Below, in pieces: positions 21,567-28,641 of a stretch of 40,623 bases of DNA. The stretch is taken from NCBI GenBank assembly GCA_945878455.1, contig CAMCUA010000003.1:1-40623 (forward strand), in the 5' to 3' direction. The position numbers and the translations under genes were made by a program. The DNA is from Asaia bogorensis. GTDB taxonomy: Bacteria > Pseudomonadota > Alphaproteobacteria > Rhodospirillales > CAMCUA01. Within the stretch, counting starts at the first letter, position 1. Every line of letters begins with the position of its first letter. The notes beneath the pieces were generated by a model, which was given only the letters and a program-made list of their open reading frames with translations, made no database searches and was not told where the DNA came from.

Positions 21567-22388
21567 ATGAACGATATGCTAACAGGATCCGTTACGGGCG
21601 ACGGCCGGCGGATCAAGATACACACACCGGCGGACTTCGAGGGTATGCGTCAGGCCGGCAGGCTGGCCGCCGAAACCCTGGATTTCATCACGCCCCATGT
21701 ACAGATCGGCATCACCACCGATCAATTGGACCGCCTGTGCCACGACTATATCGTCGGGCATGGGGCGATTCCGGCGCCGCTCAACTACCGCGGCTTTCCC
21801 AAGTCGATCTGCACCTCGATCAATCACGTGGTCTGCCACGGCATTCCGGCCGACCGGCGGCTGATGGATGGCGACATCATCAATATCGACGTCACCGTCA
21901 TCCTGGAAGGCTGGTTTGGCGATACCAGCCGGATGTATACCGTCGGCAAAGTCGGCGTGAAGGCCCGCCGGTTGATCGACATCACCTTCGAAGGCATGTG
22001 GCGCGGCATCCAGGTCGTCCGACCCGGCGCCACCGTCGGCGATATCGGCCATGCCATCCAGACCTTCGCCGAAGCCGAACGCTTTTCCGTGGTGCGCGAC
22101 TTTTGCGGACACGGTTTGGGCCGCATCTTTCACGACGCGCCCAACATCATGCACTTCGGTCGCCCGGGCGAAGGCCCGGTCCTGCGCGAGGGTATGTTTT
22201 TCACCATCGAGCCGATGATCAATGCCGGGCGGTTCGACGTGAAGATCCTTAACGACGGCTGGACGGCGGTCACCAAGGACCGCTCGCTTTCCGCCCAGTT
22301 CGAGCATTCCATCGGGGTCACGGCCGACGGCTATGAAGTCTTCACCCTCTCGCCCACGGGCCTCGACCGGCCGCCCTTCGCCGTCTGA
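21567..22388 (+). CDS. map: type I methionyl aminopeptidase
   Basis: [89 protein letters not shown]. Confidence 0.97.
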   Translation: MNDMLTGSVTGDGRRIKIHTPADFEGMRQAGRLAAETLDFITPHVQIGITTDQLDRLCHDYIVGHGAIPAPLNYRGFPKSICTSINHVVCHGIPADRRLMDGDIINIDVTVILEGWFGDTSRMYTVGKVGVKARRLIDITFEGMWRGIQVVRPGATVGDIGHAIQTFAEAERFSVVRDFCGHGLGRIFHDAPNIMHFGRPGEGPVLREGMFFTIEPMINAGRFDVKILNDGWTAVTKDRSLSAQFEHSIGVTADGYEVFTLSPTGLDRPPFAV

Positions 22389-23097
22389 GCCCGCTGTACC
22401 GGCGCTGTCGCCGGAGGTTACGGAAGCCCCCGATCATGCCGGGCACCGCGCCCGCTTGCGCAGCCGTTTCTTGCAGGGCGGCGCCGATGCGCTGCCCGAC
22501 TACGAACTACTGGAACTGCTGTTGTTTCAGGCCCTGCCGCGGCGCGATACCAAGCCGATTGCCAAGGCCTTGTTACGGCGCTTCGGTTCCTTCGCCGAAA
22601 CCATCAGCGCCGAGCCGGCGGCTTTGTGCGAGGTGGCGGGCGTCGGCGAGGCCGTGGTCGTCGCCTTGAAGTCGGTGCAGGCCGCCGCCATCCGGCTGGG
22701 CCAAGCCCAGGTGATGCACCGGCCGGTGATCGAAAGCTGGCAAGCGCTGATCGACTACTGCCGTTCGGCGATGGGCTACGAGACGACCGAACGCTTTCGC
22801 ATCCTGTTCCTGGATCGCAAGAATATCCTGATGGCCGACGAGGTGCAGCAGAAAGGCACCGTCGATCACACGCCGGTTTACCCGCGCGAAGTGGTCAAGC
22901 GGGCATTGGAACTGGGGGCATCGGCCTTGATCCTGGTGCACAATCATCCATCGGGCGACCCGACGCCATCGAAGGCCGATATCGCGATGACCCGGGAAGT
23001 GAAAGAGGCCGTCGCCAAACTGGGCATCGTGCTGCACGATCACGTGGTGGTGACACGCAGCGGTTTCAATTCCTTCCGCACCCTGGGATTGCTCTGA
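22333..23097 (+). CDS. radC: RadC family (JAB/MPN domain) protein
   Basis: [54 protein letters not shown]; overlaps the map 3' end by 56 nt. Confidence 0.93.
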   Translation: MKSSPSRPRASTGRPSPSEPAVPALSPEVTEAPDHAGHRARLRSRFLQGGADALPDYELLELLLFQALPRRDTKPIAKALLRRFGSFAETISAEPAALCEVAGVGEAVVVALKSVQAAAIRLGQAQVMHRPVIESWQALIDYCRSAMGYETTERFRILFLDRKNILMADEVQQKGTVDHTPVYPREVVKRALELGASALILVHNHPSGDPTPSKADIAMTREVKEAVAKLGIVLHDHVVVTRSGFNSFRTLGLL

Positions 23098-23169
23098 GCC
23101 GATAGTGCCCTGTCCGCGCCTTGGCCGGTCATCATCGTTCTCGGGGACTGACGGAGGGGTGAGGGGAAT

Positions 23170-23192
23170 TTCCTAGGGCAATCCCCTAGGAA
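23170..23192. promoter_or_regulatory. perfect 9-bp-arm inverted repeat TTCCTAGGG-caatc-CCCTAGGAA, candidate regulator-binding site
   Basis: Exact symmetry in a 370-bp intergenic region. Confidence 0.45.
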
Positions 23193-23486
23193 GCAGAACT
23201 TTGCGATCCGGATATTCACAATCGGGCGCATAGGGGCTCCCATTTGCCAGCCGATACACGCATCCATATGGCCGGTTGGCGCGCAAGAAAATGCCCGAAG
23301 GCAAGCAGCCTAATCTTCGACCGCGATTCACGATCGCCCCCAGGTTCGAAAGGTTCGCCGCAGAAGGCTGTATCCGGGTGTCTGCGCTTGGGCAATTTTT
23401 CATCCGCACAACACAGTGACGTTACAATCGGCTGCTAGTTTCCCGGGGCGTCCACCCCGCGCCGATCCATGCGAAGGAAATGGGAT

Positions 23487-23717
23487 ATGCATCTCTACCA
23501 CGTCCGCGTTGTCTCGGCCGCCAAGGACGCCCTGCCCAAAAGGACTTGGCTGATCATCGCGCGTTCCGAACAGGAGGCGCGCGCATTGGCAAGCAAATCG
23601 CCCGAGGTCGACGGCTCCGATACCACCATCGAAGCCGTGCGCGACTTACCGGCGCAGAGCAACCGCCAGCTCGGCGTCATCGGTTGGATGGGAGACGGTC
23701 CAGGAGCCGGTTACTGA
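23487..23717 (+). CDS. hypothetical small protein
   Basis: MHLYHVRVVSAAKDALPKRTWLIIARSEQEARALASKSPEVDGSDTTIEAVRDLPAQSNRQLGVIGWMGDGPGAGY; protein-like composition, preceded by GGAAATGGGAT; alternative start 23469. Confidence 0.6.
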   Translation: MHLYHVRVVSAAKDALPKRTWLIIARSEQEARALASKSPEVDGSDTTIEAVRDLPAQSNRQLGVIGWMGDGPGAGY

Positions 23718-23736
23718 GCACCGACCCGCCCTTGCC

Positions 23737-24675
23737 TTAACCGTATAGCGACAGATCCAACCGGCTCGACAAATGCCGCATGGCGGCCAAGCCGCCGATG
23801 CTGTTGCCCTTCGGCCCTAACGCCGGAGCGAAAACGGCAATCGACAAGCGCCCCGGCACCACCCCCAATACCGATCCGCTGACCGATCTTTTACCCGGTA
23901 GCCCGACATCGATGGCGAAGCGGCCGACTTCGTCGTACATGCCGCAGGTGGCCATCAACGCCACCAAGCTGCGGTTGTCGGCTATGTCGAGAATCCGCTT
24001 GCCGGTGACCGGATCGACCCCGCGATTGGCCAGGAACATTCCTGCCCGGCCCAACCGCTTGGCCGTGCAGACGACGGCGCACAGGCGGAAGTAGGTTTCC
24101 ACGGCGACGTCGGCATCGGCGACGATGCCGTGGTGGCGCATGTAATTGGCAAGCGCCCGGTTGCGAAAACCGGTGGCCGATTCGGATTGAAAGACCGCTT
24201 CGTCCACGGGAAAGGGCGCACCGTCGCAGATTTCCGCCATGAAAGCGCGAAAGCCGCGCACCTTTTCGTCGGCCCCACTGCCCGGCAACAGGCCGGCCAC
24301 CATGATCGCCCCGGCGTTGATGTAGGGATTGCGCGGCCGGCCGTATTCTTCTTCCAGGCGAACGATGGAATGAAAGGAATCGCCGCTCGGTTCACAGGAC
24401 ATGCGTTCGAGAATGGACGGGCCCTGTTCGCGGATGGCGTGGGCCAGAAAGAAGACCTTCGACACGCTTTGCATGGTGAAGAAGGAGTCGGCATCGCCGA
24501 CGGCCATGGTCGGACCGTCGATGGAATGTATCGAAATGCCCACGAGATTGGGATCGGCCTTGGCCAGTTCGGGGATGTAGCTGGCGACGCGGCCGGTCTT
24601 GGCGGCGGCACGGCCAACGTCGAGGGCCTCGACCATAGCTTCGGCCAGCAGACCTTCGGTCGCTAAATCCTTCAT
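23737..24675 (-). CDS. glsA: glutaminase A
   Basis: GRVASYIPELAKADPNLVGISI, MQSVSKVFFLAHAI (SxxK), GRPRNPYINAGAIMV, VALMATCGMYDEVGRFA. Confidence 0.95.
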   Translation of the reverse strand: MKDLATEGLLAEAMVEALDVGRAAAKTGRVASYIPELAKADPNLVGISIHSIDGPTMAVGDADSFFTMQSVSKVFFLAHAIREQGPSILERMSCEPSGDSFHSIVRLEEEYGRPRNPYINAGAIMVAGLLPGSGADEKVRGFRAFMAEICDGAPFPVDEAVFQSESATGFRNRALANYMRHHGIVADADVAVETYFRLCAVVCTAKRLGRAGMFLANRGVDPVTGKRILDIADNRSLVALMATCGMYDEVGRFAIDVGLPGKRSVSGSVLGVVPGRLSIAVFAPALGPKGNSIGGLAAMRHLSSRLDLSLYG

Positions 24676-24979
24676 CTGTAGCCCTCCCAGTCATGATTTT
24701 GACGCCAACCGCACCGTCGTGCCAGGGAAGTTTTAGAGATCCAGGTTTTTCGACGATAGACACCCGCACGAACGCTTGCATCGGCAACCCGTAGCGTTGG
24801 TAGGCGTTATTCGTCGGAAGCCGCGTTTTCGTCCGTCCCATCGATGGCCCCAATGCCGTACGGCCACATCCTACAAATGGACTTTCGTCCGCCAATCGAC
24901 CGGCAATACCGCGACCACCAATTCATGCAACCGTCGGAATGATGCATCCCGCTTCCCTTCTCCTCCTGCTGTGCCAGCC

Positions 24980-25888
24980 ATGCTGATCGGGATTGGCTAC
25001 GATTTGGTCTTCCAGTGCCAGGAGCGGACATCCATGCTTCTGGCACTCTATATGCACCCCTGCCATCGCCCGCACATCATCGGCGCCGATACCGTGCGCA
25101 GCGACCCGGCCCTACCCGTCGAGGAGTATATCGACAGCTTCGGCAACCGCTGCGGTCGCCTGACGGCAATGGCCGGGCGGCTGCATATCTGGTCGCATGC
25201 GGCTGTCGACGTCAGTGGCTTGCAAGACGAAATCTCCCCTTATGCCGTCCAACACCCACTCGACGAACTGCCGACCAATACGCTTGTCTTTCTTCTGGCC
25301 AGCCGCTACTGCGAATCTGACCGTCTGCTGCAGACGGCCTGGCAGTTATTCAGCTATACGACACCCGGTTGGCAGCGGGTCCAGGCCATCTGCGACTGGG
25401 TGCATCGGAACGTAACCTTCGGCTACCAATACGCCCGGAACAACCGGACCGCCTGGGACGTGTTCAACGAGCGCCAGGGCGTCTGCCGCGACTTCGCTCA
25501 CCTCGCCGTCGCCTTCTGCCGGGCGATGAATATCCCCGCCCGCTATGCGAGCGGCTATCTCGGCGACATCGGCGTGCCGTTCGATCCCTCGCCAATGGAC
25601 TTCAGCGCTTGGTTCGAAGTCTATCTTGGCGGTCGCTGGTACACCTTCGATGCCCGCCACAACCAACCCCGAATCGGCCGCATTCTGATGGTACGTGGCC
25701 GCGATGCCGCCGACACGGCGATCACCACCGCGTTCGGCAACAACACTCTGGTCAGTTTCCGGGTCTGGGCCGACGAACTGAAGGCCGACCGACCATTGCC
25801 CGACATCTATACCGCCGGGAGCGACGGCTTCGGTTCATTCCCGCCCGTTCCCTCCCATACGGCGATCCGCGCAGTTGAGAACCCATGA
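24980..25888 (+). CDS. transglutaminase-like family protein with bacterial transglutaminase N-terminal domain
   Basis: MLIGIGYDLVFQCQERTSMLLALYMHP; catalytic GVCRDFAHLAVAFCRAMNIPARYASGYL, FSAWFEVYLGGRWYTFDARHN. Confidence 0.88.
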   Translation: MLIGIGYDLVFQCQERTSMLLALYMHPCHRPHIIGADTVRSDPALPVEEYIDSFGNRCGRLTAMAGRLHIWSHAAVDVSGLQDEISPYAVQHPLDELPTNTLVFLLASRYCESDRLLQTAWQLFSYTTPGWQRVQAICDWVHRNVTFGYQYARNNRTAWDVFNERQGVCRDFAHLAVAFCRAMNIPARYASGYLGDIGVPFDPSPMDFSAWFEVYLGGRWYTFDARHNQPRIGRILMVRGRDAADTAITTAFGNNTLVSFRVWADELKADRPLPDIYTAGSDGFGSFPPVPSHTAIRAVENP

Positions 25889-25939
25889 CGTTCCCCGGCA
25901 ACCAACGGCTCACACATTGGCCACGTTGACGAGGTTACG

Positions 25940-25965
25940 GGAACCGGCGACCGGGTTCGTCCGTT
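25940..25965 (+). promoter_or_regulatory. candidate EcfG (general stress response ECF sigma) promoter
   Basis: GGAACC-N16-CGTT (GGAACC at 25940-25945, CGTT at 25962-25965), about 80 nt before the lipoprotein start. Confidence 0.65.
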
Positions 25966-26045
25966 ATCTCCAAGTATCGGACACATTTTCCGGGGAGCCG
26001 GGGTCCGACCCCGACAGGCCGGCTTTAGGGAAGGACTTGGTCGCC

Positions 26046-26582
26046 ATGTTGAAAAATCCCTTTGTAAACAAGGTGTTCATAACGCTCGTTGCATTGATGG
26101 CAGGCTCCGTAGCGGCCTGCGTCAGCTCCTATCCGCCGCCGAAGGAAGTCGCCGCTGCGAATCCGAGCGTCACGTACCAATATGCCAACGATGACGCGCT
26201 GGTGGAAACCACGCAGAAGGCGGAAATCTACTGTCGCGACTTCAACGCCATGCCCCGCGCAATCCGTTTTTCGAATACGCCAGATAACCAAAAACAGGTG
26301 GTTTTCGAATGCGATCGGACACGGCCTCTCGCCGCGGCGCCGGTATACGTTGCACCGCCCGTTGTCGTAGCGACGCCTGTGTATGCGCCGGCGCCCGTGT
26401 ATACCGTGCCGCCGGCCGTGCCGAACGTCACCTATTCCTACCGCACCGACGAAGGACTGGTGACGGCAACGCAACAGACGGAAGCCTACTGCCGGCAGTA
26501 CAGCGCTCGGCCGCGCACCATGAACTTCACCAACAATCGTGACGGCACGACGACAGTGGCTTTCGGCTGCGAACGTGGCTGA
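26046..26582 (+). CDS. putative lipoprotein with two tandem Cys-containing repeats
   Basis: Signal/lipobox-like VFITLVALMAGSVAAC; VTYQYANDDALVETTQKAEIYCRDF...VVFECDR duplicated as VTYSYRTDEGLVTATQQTEAYCRQY...VAFGCER. Confidence 0.8.
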   Translation: MLKNPFVNKVFITLVALMAGSVAACVSSYPPPKEVAAANPSVTYQYANDDALVETTQKAEIYCRDFNAMPRAIRFSNTPDNQKQVVFECDRTRPLAAAPVYVAPPVVVATPVYAPAPVYTVPPAVPNVTYSYRTDEGLVTATQQTEAYCRQYSARPRTMNFTNNRDGTTTVAFGCERG

Positions 26583-26833
26583 TCCGGTCGTCAGCATGAT
26601 GGCGTCCGCCCCCGCTGACGCCACCTGCTTTGCCGGTGTGGGAACGCTCAAGCGCCGGCATCGAGGTGGCGATTTGCGATGTCGGGAACGCCATCGTCTT
26701 CTCGGGAATACAAACGGCGTCCTTGCGAGCAACCACCCATCTGACCGGACGTTGATCTGTCGGGCCGCTAGGCCATCGAACTTCGAGCCTCGCCGATGCG
26801 GTCGTTCCCCACAATCGATCAATGGAGTTCCAC

Positions 26834-27196
26834 ATGCTAAAGAACGGAAGCCCACGTCTGATTTCCGCTGACAAGGTGGACGGCACGAACGTTTACAACA
26901 AGACCGGCGAAAAGCTCGGTTCGATCCATAATGTCATGATCGATAAATTTTCGGGCAAGGTCGCTTACGCCGAAATGTCGTTCGGCGGCTTTCTCGGCAT
27001 CGGCGATCGTTATCACCCGCTGCCGTGGAGTATGCTGGATTACGATCAGAAAAAGTCGGGCTACGTCGTCGACCTTTCCAAAAAGTCCCTGGAAGGCGCC
27101 CCCACCTATTCGGCGGAGGATTTCGTCAATTGGGAGGACGAGACGTGGGGACGGCAAGTCCACGACTACTACAAAGTGCCGCCTTTTTGGATCTGA
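26834..27196 (+). CDS. PRC-barrel domain-containing protein
   Basis: MLKNGSPRLISADKVDGTNVYNKTGEKLGSIHNVMIDKFSGKVAYAEMSFGGFLGIGDRYHPLPWSMLDYD. Confidence 0.9.
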   Translation: MLKNGSPRLISADKVDGTNVYNKTGEKLGSIHNVMIDKFSGKVAYAEMSFGGFLGIGDRYHPLPWSMLDYDQKKSGYVVDLSKKSLEGAPTYSAEDFVNWEDETWGRQVHDYYKVPPFWI

Positions 27197-27209
27197 TCGC
27201 GGAAAATAT

Positions 27210-27244
27210 GCGCCGGCGTCCTATCGAGGACGCCGGCGCTTTTT
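27210..27244 (+). terminator. Rho-independent terminator of the PRC-barrel gene
   Basis: 12-bp perfect stem GCGCCGGCGTCC-tatcga-GGACGCCGGCGC followed by TTTTT. Confidence 0.92.
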
Positions 27245-27248
27245 CGTA

Positions 27249-27272
27249 GACGGTGGCCTTTGGCTGCGAAGG
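27249..27272 (+). pseudogene. possible decayed fragment of the lipoprotein repeat C-terminus
   Basis: gacggtggcctttggctgcgaagg matches gacagtggctttcggctgcgaacg (26552-26575) at 20/24 positions; same TVAFGCE peptide, preceded by an in-frame TAG. Confidence 0.4.
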
Positions 27273-27308
27273 CGCCCGACTCCATCGTCATTTCCGGAGC
27301 GGGGACGA

Positions 27309-28532
27309 TCAGGCGCCGGTGCTGGCCAGGTAATCCAGGGCGACTTGTACCCCACCCGGCTTGTGCGGCACGCCCGAACGCTTCAGGCCCATTTCGACGC
27401 CCGCCAAGGTGCCGGCCAGCATCAGATCGTTGAAATCGCCGAGATGGCCGATGCGGAAGACCTTGCCGGCCAGGCGGCCGAGGCCGTTGCCGAGCGACAT
27501 GTTGAAGCTTTCCAGTACCTGCTTGCGGAAAGCATCGGCATCGACACCGGCGGGCATCATCACCGCCGTGAGGGTACCGGAATAAGCCGACTCGTCGCGG
27601 CACAAAACCTCCAGCCCCCAGGCGCGCACGGCGCGCCGGGTTGCTTCGCCATGGCGGCCATGGCGGGCGAAGACATTTTCAAGCCCTTCCTCGGTCAGCA
27701 TGGCGATCGCCTCGCGCAGGCCATAGAGCAGACCGGTAGCCGGGGTGAAGGGGAAGAAGCCGCCGGCATTCGGCATCAGCATCGCCTTCCAGTCCCAATA
27801 GGAGCGCGGCATGGCGGCGGTCTTGTGGGCGGCCAGCGCCTTGTCGCCGATGGCGTTGAAGCTGAGGCCGGGCGGCAGCATCAGACCCTTTTGCGAGCCG
27901 CCGACGGTGACATCGACACCCCAATCGTCGTGGCGGTAATCGATGGAACCCAGCGACGAAATGGTATCGACCAGCAACAGCGCCGGATGGCGGGCATTGT
28001 CGATAGCCTTGCGCACGGCGGGCACGGAACTGACCACGCCGGTCGAGGTCTCGTTATGGACGACGCAGACCGCCTTGATGGTGCGCGCCTTGTCTTCGAT
28101 CAAGCGGGCTTCGATGGCCGCCGCGTCGACCGGCGAGCGCCAGTCGCCATTCAAAAAGACCGGCTTCAGGCCCAGGCGTTCGGCCAATTCGCGCCACAGG
28201 GTGGAAAACTGCCCGGTTTCGTACATTAAAACCGAATCGCCAGGCGACAGGGTATTGACCAGGGCCGCTTCCCAAGCGCCGGTTCCCGACGCCGGATAGA
28301 TCACCACGTTGGCGTTGGTGCGGAACACCTTCTTCATGCCATCCAGCACATCGCGGCCGAGCGCAGCGAAGGTTGGACCGCGATGGTCGATGGTCGGCAT
28401 GTCCATGGCGCGCAGGACGCGATCGGGAACATTGGTCGGGCCCGGAATCTGCAGGAAATGGCGGCCGGGTTGATGGCGGTTGGTCACGGCGGTTCCTTTG
28501 GCGGCGACGGGAAGCCCGATAGTATGGCGCAA
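27309..28532 (-). CDS. class V aminotransferase, serine--glyoxylate/alanine--glyoxylate aminotransferase type
   Basis: HFLQIPGPTNVPDRVLRAMDMPTIDHRGPTFAAL, VDTISSLGSIDYRHDDWGVDVTVGGSQKGLMLPPGLSF; GTG start near 28487 possible. Confidence 0.9.
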   Translation of the reverse strand: MRHTIGLPVAAKGTAVTNRHQPGRHFLQIPGPTNVPDRVLRAMDMPTIDHRGPTFAALGRDVLDGMKKVFRTNANVVIYPASGTGAWEAALVNTLSPGDSVLMYETGQFSTLWRELAERLGLKPVFLNGDWRSPVDAAAIEARLIEDKARTIKAVCVVHNETSTGVVSSVPAVRKAIDNARHPALLLVDTISSLGSIDYRHDDWGVDVTVGGSQKGLMLPPGLSFNAIGDKALAAHKTAAMPRSYWDWKAMLMPNAGGFFPFTPATGLLYGLREAIAMLTEEGLENVFARHGRHGEATRRAVRAWGLEVLCRDESAYSGTLTAVMMPAGVDADAFRKQVLESFNMSLGNGLGRLAGKVFRIGHLGDFNDLMLAGTLAGVEMGLKRSGVPHKPGGVQVALDYLASTGA

Positions 28533-28641
28533 GCGCCGGCTTTATGCCAGCCCGCGCCGCCCCGCGCAACGGAACCATTGACGCCGCCGCGACAGCCGGG
28601 GAGTGTGCGCCGAGCGCGGATGCAGAACGGGGCGAAGCGAT

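Noticed and set aside
23173-23409. 78-aa minus ORF in the radC intergenic gap
   Set aside because: No motif, no convincing start context, unusual composition; left as probably non-coding
24788-24815. Possible second EcfG-like site GCAACC-N15-CGTT before the transglutaminase gene
   Set aside because: The -35 lacks GGAAC and the spacing is short; not a credible match
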